Shown: piece by piece, positions 1 through 12,200 of the stretch | Position numbering within the stretch: position 1 is the stretch's first letter | Layout: each line of letters opens with the position of its first letter | Assembly: GCF_901709675.1 (NCBI RefSeq) | Contig: NC_051099.1 | Coordinates: 6,138,001 to 6,202,000, forward strand | Direction of reading: 5' to 3' | Length of the DNA: 64,000 nt | Source of the DNA: Syngnathus acus | Lineage: Eukaryota > Chordata > Actinopteri > Syngnathiformes > Syngnathidae | Notes under the pieces: model-generated | The model's database searches: none | What the model saw: the letters and a program-made list of their open reading frames with translations, nothing else | Told to the model about the DNA's origin: nothing | Program-made: the position numbers and the translations under genes

Positions 1-3000
1 AACACCGAAGGCCTTCTGCGTCACGTTAGAATAGCAAGTTGGATTCTCCATCCCTCTAATTGTACAAACTAAAAGGGCGATAAATATTTCATGGGCTGCA
101 AAAAGAAGAAATCAGACAAAAAGCTTTTTCTGCCGTAGCTAAACAGTCCACATTAGCCCCTCCCGATCTTACCCCTGGGCCATCGGGATGCTGACGTAAA
201 CTGCGAGAATGTTTCTATCAGTTCAGTACTTTATGAATCATTGAAGTGTTTTCATCTAAACAAATGCACGTTATTGCTTGGAAGCCGCCAGCTAACAAAG
301 CGTCATGGAGGTGGGAAAAAAAAGTAGCGTTTTTAAAACACGCGCCACGCGCGCCATGTTTACTTTCTGTGTCGCACGAGGAAATGTTGTTAAAATGTCA
401 CATTGTATCACAGAGAAGGCAAAGCAGCTTGAGCTTGGGCAGACCTTGCCATGAGGCAGGCGGCGGGCGATCAGGGAGAGGCTGAGTTAAGAAAAGAGGC
501 CAATGAATTTAGAAGAAAAGACGTTTTAGGGGTCTAACAATATGTGTCGATTCTTCTGTCAAGGTTTCACAAACTGCTTCGCTCACTCTTATTTTACATT
601 GCTCGGAATCCGATTTTGATCCTGACAGCCGCAGTTTAAATTCCAGCATCTCGCCTGATGATTCGACAATATCCTCACACCACCTGCCAGCCCCAATCTC
701 ATTTAAAATTCCGCCACAATTAAGAAAATCCCAACAGCCCAAAGCAAAACAACGATCAGCTGAGCATCGCTGCAAACGTCTCAGCACGGCGGCTTTGGTT
801 CGTCTTCATTCATCCCGTTCATCGTGCTTGGCGTCACGCTGCGATTCGGGCTACATTCCCGTACTTCACTGGAAAGCAACAAACATGTTTCAATATGTCA
901 TGTTTATCTTTGTAAAAAATGTATACGGTGTGATTTAGGCACTTGATAGAGAATAGAGCATCACAGCTTTTCACATTTATAAGATGCAACTGGGGCTCCT
1001 CCGAAAAACAAACTTGTCAGCATTATATCATCGTGCCCTTAAATAAACATGAACACGTCCCTGAACAACATCATCATCACTCCTAGCTTCTAACACAAGA
1101 CTAACTTTTAAGTCAAATCCAGATGACTTTTTGGTGTTGATTAGTGTCGGTGTGATTAGCTCAGCAAGTCTGTTCTCAATTCTCAAGCTCAAAAATCCTC
1201 CACAAAAATATATGAGTGAGAGGATAATCTTGGAGGAAGCTAACATGCTAAATTGGAAAAAAGAAGAACGAAACCGGAAGTATTTCAACCCAGGCTGGAT
1301 TGTGTCGAAAAGTATTCAAAATAATAACAATCCATAAATCCAATTGAATTAATCCAAAAACAGAGTGAGACCAACATTCTAAATAGCTCCGAATAAATCA
1401 GGCATTAAATAAAGGCACACATCGAGCTAATGCGTCTTTAAAACACTTGAGTCATAAACCTTCCGACAGTGACAAGATCACAGCTTCACAATTCATTAAT
1501 AGTAAAAGAAAACACTCCAAATATAAAGAACACTAAACAAGATGAAAGTGAGCAGTGGCTCATAAAAGAAAAAAAAAGACATCTCAATTGACTTTTATGT
1601 GCTGCATGGAGATAAATCCAGATGAAGTCAAGAGTGTTTTCTCTCTCTCGCACTTATTTCTTTTTCCCCCTAACCCATTTCCACTGGGCACTTTCTACCG
1701 ACACTGGAGAATCCTGCAAAAGGCTTTCAGGGCTTCACTTTGGGGGTAAAAAAACGTCAAAGTCTATCACATATTTAGTCAATTCGCAGGAGAGCGTGGC
1801 CCTAAAGCTTGCATGTACTCTGCGGTTCACGCAAAGTTAAAGCTGCGCAACTGTTTGATTTTGTTGGACAAAAATGTAATAGTCAAAATCTTTGGCACTG
1901 ATATGCTTCACTGAACAAAAACCCAACATTTTCTTTTAATAACCGTAATTATTTTGGCAAAATAGAGGTCCAAAAAGTTTAAATTTTCTATTTTTAGGCG
2001 TTATTTTGTATTTGCCCCTCGCATAGGTGGATTTTTGCCAGTGAGTAAATGTCTTCATTACACTTTGGCATTTCTATAAAAGGAGACGCAAGATTCAAAT
2101 TGAAATCTGTCTATAAATGTGTCTTGTGTGTCACTTTGTGGGTTTTTTTACGCATTCGATATCACATTAGTAATATTCAGAGTATAGTAAACATGTCACG
2201 CGAGCTCTAGTTTACAAATCGCAATCATCAAAGTGATTTTCATTTGCATAAAAAGATTGTGACTTTTACGAGGAGAAAATGCAGCCCATAAATATATTAA
2301 CTCAATACCTCGGCTGTAAATACCCATATCAATAGATTACTGAAAGAAAACCATTATTAGATTTACACAATGTAATTTACCTCACATGTAAAATGGCCAG
2401 CATATGTTAGGACACACATTTTTGTCCTGCACATACATGCACACACAAAATATGACCAAAAAGGGATGAAAAGTTTAGCTTTTCTTTCTCGAGTGGACAC
2501 AACCTGCGCCACTTTTTTTTTTTAACAAGCCCAGTTGTTCTGAGTAAAGATATTCAAACAATACATTTGGGATTTGTGCTTTGACTGTGAAGACAACAAT
2601 TTTACCATAGCTGGAGGTGCAAGATATACCAAAGTACTGTGTACACGACAAAAACAAGGAATTGTGAAGCTGAGAGAAGATGGGAAATCAATCGAGTCCA
2701 TAGATCAAGAAAAAAAAAGTAGCGGTTGACACCAAAAAACGGTTTACGAGCTGTAAAGAAAGACCCTAAACCAACTTACTGACATCAGCAACACATTCCA
2801 GAAACAAAAGTGACTGATAGGCTAAAGATGAACACTAAACAAAGAGTGAGAATGCTAAAGTTTGACAAAAAAGTAAATCCGATGAAAAAGTCTACAACCC
2901 TCATTCAAATGCCAGATTCTTGTGATATAAAAAAAAAAAAAAAAGACACTAAAATAAAATCAATGAAAAACTCTTAATTCAATTATTTTTCAAACTCATT

Positions 3001-3890
3001 CACCTCTACATTATGCAGCCCAAACAGACAACCTCGGAAATGCTGCTTTGAGAGGTTCCACTCGAGCTTGTCTTTTAAAATACAGACACTTGGATTCAGC
3101 ACTGTAAATCCTCAAGGACAAGAGCTTTCGATACAGCACCTCCGTTGACGCATCCACAGACTCAGTGTGGGATCACCAGACAGACTGCCCTCTGCCTCAC
3201 AGCTCCAAAAGCACATGTGTGAACACAGCCATGCCCCCAGTGACCCCCCCCCCCCCACACACACACACACACACTCCAAAAAATCACATCCCCTCTCTCT
3301 TCCAATAACATGATGGACAGCACCTGCGCGTAGACACAAACACACCCCATTTTATCTGAGCCTAATTATATTCTTAGTTTAAATTAAGCCTCAAGGTCAA
3401 AGTGAGAGTGACGGATCCAACACACCAGAGTCCTCTGCTGTCATACTCCAATGTGATTCGCTAATGCATATAACAAAAGAAATGTCTACGCAGCTCAGGT
3501 AAAAAGCAGCTTTATGTGTTTTATGTCTTTACGACACCAAGTAGATTTGTTTTAAGGTAAGTGACTTATACTAAGCCTGGTCAACTGTCACACCCGTGTG
3601 TGTAGGAGGGGGGGGGGCAACAGTGCTGCTGCTGACACTCACGTGCAACCCAAAAGCACACTACAAGGCTGTATATCATTTTCACAAATATACAAAATAA
3701 ATAAGCCTGCTGCAACAGTAGATTCCTGCGTATCAATCATTTGGTGTGCCTCCAAACGTTCTGTTCATTTTACACGCGCAAACATCCTTACCTGGCTACG
3801 CGCACGCGCACACACGCGCTCGCAAGCACACAGCTACATCGCCTTATCACAATCAAAGTGACTATCTGCACCCATACATAAAATAACATC
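1..3890. other. non-coding stretch, no gene supported
   Basis: No open frame here has a recognisable family, a linked splice pattern or a plausible length. The sequence is AT-rich with short A and T runs. The only structured element is a C-run followed by a CA repeat near 3244-3274. It could be intron or 3' flank of a gene lying outside the window, because a possible minus-strand exon ends at 4465, but nothing in the stretch proves that. Confidence 0.5.
3244..3274. repeat. poly-C / (CA)n microsatellite
   Basis: A run of 13 C is followed directly by about nine CA units. Low-complexity tracts of this kind are common in fish genomes and are length-polymorphic. Confidence 0.9.
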
Positions 3891-3899
3891 CTGACACGT

Positions 3900-4950
3900 T
3901 TATATCATGCGTAAACATGCAGATGTTTGCCGTCGCGGGCCTTGCGGAATGAGCCGAGCGCGTGCACGCTGTCGCTCACGCGCGCACATAGGCTGCTTGG
4001 TGTTTGATTCGCGCACGCTCGGGCATCACCGCTCAGCTGACGGAGGGAGCTTGTTTTGGGGGTGAAATATTCATAAGGGGGGTTGTCACGACTTCGCTTC
4101 TTTAAAGTGCGCGCCGCTAGGGCTCCACATGCTTCATCTGTTTTTAAAAAAAAATGGTAGTGAAGACTATCATAATAAAGGCCTGATATTCAGCGAGGCG
4201 GGCTTCAAGGTTGAATAGCACTCGGACTAGCTCGCTGTCAAGCTGATGTTTGTGCCAAAATAAGCTTAAAACGGGATAATGGTTCAAAAAGCACACATCA
4301 GGCCCCTGTCGGTGTTGCGACGCGTCCGCCGCAGCAGCCACGCGAGGCTGCGTGTGCGCATCCCATTTCCCGCCGCTGAATCGAGCGCATTTTTGACGAC
4401 GACATCACGCAAGCGAGTGATTTATGGCGCAAATAAGATGCCATCATTGAAGGTGAGGACCTACCTTGGTGTTAAAGCCGATGGCTGGCACAGAAGCTGA
4501 CTGCCCCAAAGCCAAGCGGCTGCCGGATGAGACAACAACAAAACCACGCCGGTTGTTGATGACACAGCTGTCCTGCTAAGGCACCGTCGAGAGGGCGTGA
4601 AAAATCCCTCCCAAGATGTGTCAACCGAGGCTGGGTTTAAAAATCGCCTTTTTAAAAGTATATCTCCCGATTGACGTCTCTCTCTTGACGTGGGAGCTCT
4701 TTCATTTTTTTAGGATAAACAGCGCGGCTCGGCGCAGCCTCCTGATTGGGAAGCATCGTGCAATTCAATGCGACGTTGGAGGGGGAGAGGGGTGGGGGGG
4801 GTCCTGTGGTATAAAAAAAACACGCGTCCTTCAGTGTTTTGGGCGAAAATGTGCAGGAAGAGGGAGGAGGATGAGTAGGGATGGAGAGAGGAAGAAATTA
4901 AAAAGACGTCAAAACATTTTTTTTGCGTGTATGCCACTGTTCACACGTCG
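3900..4950. promoter_or_regulatory. CpG-rich block, likely promoter region
   Basis: CpG dinucleotides and GC content rise sharply against the AT-rich flanks, with repeated CGCGC and ACGCG words at 3910-4030 and 4310-4440. Two TGACGT words (half of a CRE site) lie near 4673-4690. On the minus strand a stretch ending at 4465 is followed by a good splice donor (CAAG|gtaggt), so a non-coding first exon of a leftward gene is possible. On the plus strand another donor-like AAG|gtgagg lies at 4450-4455. Which strand is transcribed cannot be decided from sequence alone. Confidence 0.4.
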
Positions 4951-6060
4951 GGCACCCTCGCTGTGCTCCATATATTTACATCATCATCGTGCTTCATGAG
5001 AGCTTACTCGCCAGTTGTAACGCGCTTATAGCAGCCATCACTCAGCTATTAAGTAGAAAAGCATTCAGTCAATTCCATGCTGATTTATGGATTGTCCTTT
5101 AGTCTGACACAACAAACAGCATTGAAGTATCGTATTGCGATTACTATCACTGTGTTTCTGTAAAGTGAAACCAAAAGATCAATTTGGAGGTGTGTGAGGT
5201 AAGTGTTACGTCTGCATAAAAAAAAATAGAGAAATGTGGACTGGAAACACAAGGCTGGTGCAGGGAGAACACGCCCCCCCCCCCCCCCCCCCCCTTGAAG
5301 TCTACTAGAGAAATGCACTAAAAAAAGTCACAAAATTAGGTACCACTGCACAATCTAGTGCGATCCGATGAAAGAATTGTATGAAACTAGTTTTGCAAAA
5401 AAATGTAAGTATTAATGTGAAGCGCTTTTACAAAGTGCCATTTGTGAAGGTGTACCTAATGTAATGGCTGCACACTAGTAATTTATTGTGTCTCACAAAG
5501 ATCTTTGGACCTTCTACGCTAAGCTCAGAGTTCATAACTGTATCAAAGTAAAGCGTGAGCCCAATAAACATACATTGCCAGGCCATAAATTAGATATACA
5601 AAATTCAAAACTACACTTATGCTCCTGTAAATATACTACACTGAAGATGAAAGTTACTTCCTGCAAGCCACTGCAACACACATCCATCTTGGCTGTTCAA
5701 TTATTTTGTGTTTAACTTCAGGCTAGCAAAACAAAGCAAAAAAATAACGCGCAAAGCTCAGGAAAAGGAATGATGGCTGAAAACGTCCATTATTTTGCTG
5801 GCAGATGGCAAATCCACCCAAGGCTCCTGTGAGATGTGACGTTAAAAGCTCCTTCACGCCTACCGTGCGCCCACACAGGCGTTTAGACGGCGACAAAAGC
5901 ATCGACGGGATTAATAACTCAATGATGACTGCATTTAAATGAGGTGAGGCCGCTTGCTTGTTCCCTAATGGGTCAGACTTTTACCGTTTTGATAGCATTT
6001 TTACTTACAATTTTATTTCAACCAATTTCAACTGAGCCCGCCCTCAACATTGCTTCCTCC
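4950..6060. other. intergenic, no gene seen
   Basis: AT-rich sequence with no supported coding frame. It contains a 21-base C run (5274-5294). It separates the CpG-rich block from the mogat3 promoter. Confidence 0.5.
5274..5294. repeat. poly-C homopolymer
   Basis: An uninterrupted run of 21 C. The exact length is liable to sequencing error. Confidence 0.9.
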
Positions 6061-6064
6061 ACTG

Positions 6065-6406
6065 GTCGTATTTATAAGTGGCAAGGCATCAAGAGTATTC
6101 TGTAACCTTTTTGTCTGAACCACTTTGAAGTTGGAAGATAACTACCAAGTGTGGAATTTAGTGACCGGGGAGCAAAATGACAAATCATGAAATGTCGACA
6201 TGACTGAGGTGGAGAACAACATCAAAGTACGATTAGGAAACTTTATCTCATGCGCCGATTGCTTGTGTGACGAAACACCAGGAGGAGTGGATTTGTTTAT
6301 CAGGAGTTTTCATGCGATCGGGTCAAAGTGCAAAGTTGCTTGATGCAAGTTTGTCGCTTTGCTCCCATGTACATCCTTTCAAAATGACGACAAAAGCAGT
6401 GACCAG
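6065..6406 (+). promoter_or_regulatory. mogat3: putative mogat3 TATA box and 5' non-coding exon
   Basis: A TATA-like TATTTATAAG lies at 6069-6078. About 330 bases downstream a splice donor (CCAG|gtaaag at 6406/6407) could join to the acceptor CCCACAG at 6731-6737, ten bases before the mogat3 start codon. This would be a TATA promoter with one non-coding 5' exon, as expected for a tissue-specific enzyme gene. It is inferred from the spacing of the signals only; no transcript was seen. Confidence 0.4.
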
Positions 6407-6746
6407 GTAAAGATTCATGACAGTCATTTCCATTCATGTGCTTTGTTGATTTACAATTGTAAATTCGATTGATTTATGACTTAATGTGTCCTAAGCTTCT
6501 TTTCTCTTTAATGTATAGCAAATTATTTTGATAGTCACACACAAGCGTTACGTCGCGTGCCACATGTGCTCTTTTATGAAATGAAAGCCACTCATCCAAC
6601 TTGGATTCACTACAATAACACTTTACATTTTGAATGCACTTACCATCCGTTTGTTATATTCAGATGTGAGGCAAAAGAGATTTTGACTTGAAAGTGTTTC
6701 CTGTGGTGAACTTGAAAGAGACGCTAACAGCCCACAGGTTGCCGGC

Positions 6747-8680
6747 ATGTCGACGCCAAAATCTCAAACTAAGGACTTTATAGAGGACTTGAGTGTTCTG
6801 CAATGGGTACTGACCTTTCTCTTCTTAGGTATGTTTCCCTCGTCGACACATTTTTGTTTTTGTTGATGCATGCTTGCATTGCTGGTTAACTTGAGTTCAC
6901 ATCCTGTCTTCAGGGGTTTCTTCCATCATCTTGATGGTGGCTCTGATGTTTACATCATTGTGGCTCTTTCCCACTCTGTACTTCATATGGCTCGTGATTG
7001 ACTGGCAGACGCCAGAGAAAGGTAAATGGAAAGGACTGAGTTAGATTGTATCTATAGCATATTAGCCTGAATAAAAGAATAACGCACTTTACACAAACGG
7101 TATTACTAAGCCATTTTAAGTCAGATTTTGCCATTTACAATTTGTAATTCTAATATTGGACGTCTCTGCATAGAAAAAATATCAATGAGATTATAGAGAA
7201 AAAATATATATATAATATTGTCCCTACATATGCCTTGCGGATTGAAGTCGTTATAGACGAAAGGGGAGAGATTCATAAAAATTCAGACCGAGCTACCAAG
7301 TTGTTAACAGGATAAAACATTAAGATTTGTAGCTCTTGTAAATTCACTGACTCATGGATTTATAGCATTTTTCAAAAGAGCAATTCATTTGCATGGTATC
7401 TTGGGATCAACTGTATTCTTATTACAAGCCTATTTTTTTTTCTCCTGGCAACGGGCATCTCACGGCATTCCCGATTTGTGGTTTTAAGTATGCAACTGGT
7501 TCAAGTAGAACATGTATAATAAAACGTTGTCTATCAGGAGGCAGAAGAAACCCATCTGTGAGGAGGTGGAAGGTTTGGGAACACTACAGAAACTATTTTC
7601 CAATCAAGGTGAAACTTCTCTTTGCATTTGTTTTTTATGCGCATTCAACACAAAATGTTTGAGTTAAACGTGGCCACCTGGGTTAATTGTCTTGTTTAGC
7701 TAGTGAAGACGGCTGAGCTGAATCCAAACAAAAACTACATCCTCGGCTGTCATCCGCATGGTGTCATGAGCATGGGAGCCTTTGCCTGCTTCAACATAGA
7801 ATGCTGCGGCTTCACCGATGCTTTTCCTGGAATGTACGTCTCCCTGGCCGTATTGGCCGGACTCTTCCGGATCCCTTTCTTGAGGGACTACCTCATGGCA
7901 GCGGGTACTTAATATCACGATTGATTGTGTCGCTCTATAAATAAAACTGAATGATGCTTATAGTCTTACTTTGTTTGAACAGGCCTGTGTCCAGTCAGCA
8001 AGCCAAGCCTTGGCTACCTTCTGTCCAAGAGTGGCACAGGAAATGCTGTGGTGATTGTGATAGGGGGCGCTGCTGAGTCCCTGGCCTCCCATCCTGGAGT
8101 GCATACAGTTTTTGTGAAGCAGAGGAAAGGCTTTGTCAGGCTCGCACTTGAGTATGGGTAAGGGGGAAAGAAGAAAAAAAAAAAAAAAAAAAAAGACACG
8201 GTCATGTTGGTACTCACCTGTGAGTATCGTTTTTTTTTTTTTGTATGTCAATAACATACGCTCACATTCCTCAGGGCTGACTTGGTGCCTGTTTACTCCT
8301 TCGGGGAAACCGAGCTCTACCAGCAGGTTACGTTCCCAGAGGGCTCATTGGGTCGAAGGTTACAGGACCTGTTCAAAAAGATCATGGGCTTCGGCCCTTG
8401 TTTGTTCATCGGTGAGCGCTGGGCATTGCTGCCCTCCAGGACTCCCATCACTACAGTGGGTGAGTGTTGATTTCCCGGAAGTGCAACTGCACTCATTTCA
8501 TTTTAACCCTTACCGTCGTTTGCAGTGGGAAGTCCCATCCATGTGCCCCAGCGCATCAAGCCAACCGAGGAGGAGGTCGATCATTATCATAAACTGTACA
8601 TGGATGGCCTGTCAAATTTATTCCATGAGCACAAGGTCAGCTGTGGACTATCAGAGAGTCACAAGCTTTGTATAATTTAA
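6747..8680 (+). CDS. mogat3: 2-acylglycerol O-acyltransferase (MOGAT3-like, DGAT2 family), 7 exons
   Basis: Coding exons: 6747-6828, 6914-7021, 7538-7608, 7700-7904, 7983-8157, 8275-8459, 8526-8680. All junctions are GT-AG and in phase, giving 326 residues (relatives 334-341). The family transfers a fatty acyl group from acyl-CoA to mono- or diacylglycerol at the ER membrane, making triglyceride. Seen: an N-terminal hydrophobic hairpin (about residues 20-60), the catalytic HPHG at 105-108, RKGFVRLAL, VPVYSFGE, and the C-terminal PTEEEVDHYHKLYM block. The last resembles mammalian MOGAT3 (VPQR, HYHxLYM, HKxSCG) more than MOGAT2 or DGAT2. The start has a good context (GGCATGT) just after an acceptor. 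Oddity: about eight residues usual between the GFxPC..G element and the LLP element are absent. The neighbour srrt is convergent and both genes map to human 7q22.1, which supports the mogat3 call. MOGAT versus DGAT substrate preference cannot be decided here. Confidence 0.85.
8172..8194. repeat. poly-A tract in mogat3 intron 5
   Basis: An A run of about 22 bases, followed by a T run near 8230. Low complexity only. Confidence 0.8.
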
Positions 8681-9000
8681 AGGTTTCACTTTATGACCTG
8701 CTTCAACAGACAAGGTGAACCCAAGTGTTTAAAATGAAGAAAATGTAAATGTATAATTTAACTCCGTGACGTTTTTTTTACAACATAGGTCAAATGTGAC
8801 TTTTGACCCAATGACCACTTTAAGTCAACTGTTGCTGGGTTTAAACACTGTTCACAATGAGAAGTTCCCATTTGTAGTTTATATTTTACCCACTAGAGGG
8901 CACCCTTGAATCACCACGACAGCATTTGTAAGCAAGGTTAGGGGGTTTGCCAACCATGTCAACCATTTGAAAAAAGCGTCACAATACATTACAGTGTCTT

Positions 9001-9006
9001 ATTAAA
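9001..9006 (+). terminator. mogat3: candidate poly(A) signal of mogat3
   Basis: ATTAAA about 320 bases after the stop codon. It faces the srrt poly(A) signal on the other strand about 115 bases away, so the two 3' ends nearly meet. Confidence 0.4.
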
Positions 9007-9120
9007 TCAAAAGGCGCAACAAATCATGTTTTGACTCACTCAAAGATCTAATGATTCAGCGTTGATCTTTGTTGCGCCCAGCTTTAGTCCTTGAATGCAG
9101 ACAAATGTTAGGAGATGAGC

Positions 9121-9126
9121 TTTATT
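9121..9126 (-). terminator. srrt: poly(A) signal of srrt (AATAAA on minus strand)
   Basis: TTTATT on the plus strand, about 125 bases past the srrt stop codon, gives a short 3' UTR. Confidence 0.6.
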
Positions 9127-9249
9127 GAGTAACAAGTGTACATCAGAGGTTCTTTATACTTGCCCAATCATTACAAGATGAAACGTTAACTAAAACGCTA
9201 CAGTACGTGTGGGCAAGAAATGAGCACTAACAAGGACCAAGGAAACCTT

Positions 9250-12200
9250 CTAAAAGAAGTCCATATCATCTGGTGCATCCAGGTCCCGATATTCAATGAT
9301 GTTTCGTGGATCGCCCCGTGACATTCTGAAAATAGGCAAGGGCAAAAAAAAGACCCAAAATGAAGAATCCATGGGATCAAAGACATGACAGAGTGTCGAT
9401 GTTACCTGTTGCGTGGTTTCCCGAGATACCCGCCTTGTCCACGGAAGTTGTCGTAGTTGCCCCGCCCACCTCCAAAATGGTTGGGGGGGTAAGGGGGTGC
9501 GCCTGCAATTAGGGATGGAATTAGGCATCAATATCCACAAATAACTACTAGTCACGCCATTTAGGAACATACCACCATAACCCATGAGTGGGGGGCGAGG
9601 CTGCGCAAAGCCCATTGGACCCTGGGGACCTTGAGGAGAAAACGGCAATGGAGAAAGCAATCCTGTAGTAAAATGACAATGAGGAAAAATAAAAGATCTC
9701 ATAATGTTGGAAGATTGTCAGACGATCCTTTCATTCAGTCCCCCTTTATGAGCAATATTGGAATCGGAAGTGATCAGTCAACCGCCGACAGCCCACCTTG
9801 GCCCGGAGGTGGAAGAGGAGGAAGTTTCATCTCCGGCAGAGACGGCCTCTTGGCATCCATCAGGAAATTGTTGAAAAATGCTACCTCTTTTTTCACCTCG
9901 TCAATTTTGTCCCCATGTTTGTTCAGTATATGTTTTCTCACAAACTCTGGACCCTGATGAACGAGAACTGGAATTATTGTATGCACTGAATGTGGTAACT
10001 CGGCAACTGGGTAGGTATGTTTTTTTGAATGTAGCCAACATCCATGTTCATCCAGAGAAGACACTTGCGAGCAGAACACAAAATGTTACCTTAAACTTCT
10101 TGCCGCTAAGCGGGCAGAGCCACTTGTCCTTTCCAAGCTCCTGCGTGTTGGCAGAAATAAACTTCTCCATCTCCTCAACGGGGTCTTTGCGGCCCATCTT
10201 TAGCGCCTCTTCCTCAGACAGGGTTTCTTTTATGCTATACAAAGTGCTCAGCTTCTCCTCCAACACCTTTTGCCATTGTTGCACTAGTTGAGACATGGGG
10301 AAGATTGCGGTTGATGTGGTTACATGCTAAATAAAAGAGCACTATACATGTGATGCGACACAAGAGCACTGGCTGACCTTCTCCATGCGATATGCGGTTG
10401 GGAGGGACGGGCCCGCGAACGTGGATCATGCCGCAGCGGTTCGGCATCTCGTCCTCACTCGGGTATTCACAGGCATTGTAGTAATCAATGGAATGCACAA
10501 TGCGCAGATACAAAATCAAACGATCCAGAACCTGAGCAAAGAAAGAATGTTACATGGAATCAACTACATTTAAAATAAAATGACAAGCCTTCAGTGTTCC
10601 AAGCAAACCTTGGCAAGTTTCTCATCCTTCTCCACAGTCATCTCTGTCGAGTGGCCCTCCTTGACATTCTCGTCTTGCTCCATCCCGCCAGAGGAGCCCA
10701 GCAGCTCCTCCTCTTCAGCGCTCACCTCCTCTATTAGGTAATCGGTGATGTTCTTCAAGATGGGATTTTGAGTCTTCTGAATTGACAATGACAATTTCAA
10801 GGAATTACTAAGGCAATCTGGCATCTCTTGACAAATATGTGTGCGTCGTAAAAAACACACGGTAATTACTTCGGTGCTTTGGCTTTCTTCTTGTGGCGGA
10901 TTGCACCACAGTTCGCCTTTCTCGTCCAGGGAGTGAATGAGTTTGGCGGCCATTTTGATGTCGTTGCGAACCACCTGCTTGTGCTGAGTGATGCCGTTCA
11001 CGTTGCGCACCCTCCGTGCAAGGTCCCTGTTCACGCTAGGGGCCAACTCACAGTCGCGTGGCTGTCAAAGGAGACAGTGGAGATCCTTAATGTGCCAATA
11101 TGGGTCTCCGTCTCAGACCTGGTTCGCTGCAGCCTGACGATACAGCGACTGGAATCGCGGATAGCGTTCGATTTACTTACACGGATGTTCTGAAGATTCC
11201 AGCAGACCTCTTTAATATTGACACTGCGGTCAAAAGTCACCCAGCAGCGTCTGTAAAACCTGCAAAAGCAATTAGCTGAGTTTGAAATGAACATTTTTTT
11301 GCTTTGTACTCGGAGCCACAATTGGATAGCAAACAAACTGGTGAACAAGTCACGAGAGCGCTTAAGTATAAACTAACCTCCGTTCTGGATGGGGGTCAGC
11401 TAGGCAGACGCGCAGGAAGCCAGGGTAGCGGCGACACAACTACATGTGGATTTAAAAAAAAAAAAAAGGTTAGAAGAATTTGCTGAAAGGAAATGAGTCA
11501 GTCAAGAGTCATGCGTGTAGCTTAGCCTCATTTGATCAACTCACAGCTACTATCTCTGCCTTGGAAATGGTGGGGGCGATGCTCCTCATGAAGAGCGAGC
11601 AAGTCTTGTGGAGAGGTCGTGGTCTAGGAGTGTCATCTTTAACTTTTTTCTCCACTTTCTTCTCCTCTACAGCATTCTGTTTCGGTTGCTCCTCTAAACC
11701 GTTAGATGAGAGAACACAGATTGTTGATAGGAGTGCGTGTGGTATAAATCTTAAAATGCTTCTCACGATGGGATTTTGCACCTCCGCCTTCCTCCTCCTT
11801 GTCTTCCACCTCTTTCTTTTCAGAGCAAATCGAGTTTGAATCAGATTCAGAGTCAGAGTCGCTTTCAGAAGCGCTGGCTTCGTCGTCGCTGTCTCCGCTG
11901 CGCTTGCGTTTTCTCCTTGGCTGGGGAAAATCAAAGTAAGAGTGACAGAGGACGTGAGGTCATGTGGGTCTGTTCTGTTTAATGGGGAAGGTGACACAAA
12001 CCTTTTTGGGTTCAGGTATTTCTTCTTTGATGGCTTCTTTCTGTCCCTCCTCTTTGACATCATCAGCCGCTGTAGCCATCTTCTCAGTGGAGACCGAGTT
12101 GCTCTCATCCTTTGAGACAGTTTGACAGTCAACATTAGGCCCATTTTGAAATACAACATTTCAATAATTAATTTCGCCACATTTAGATCCAAATGGCAGC

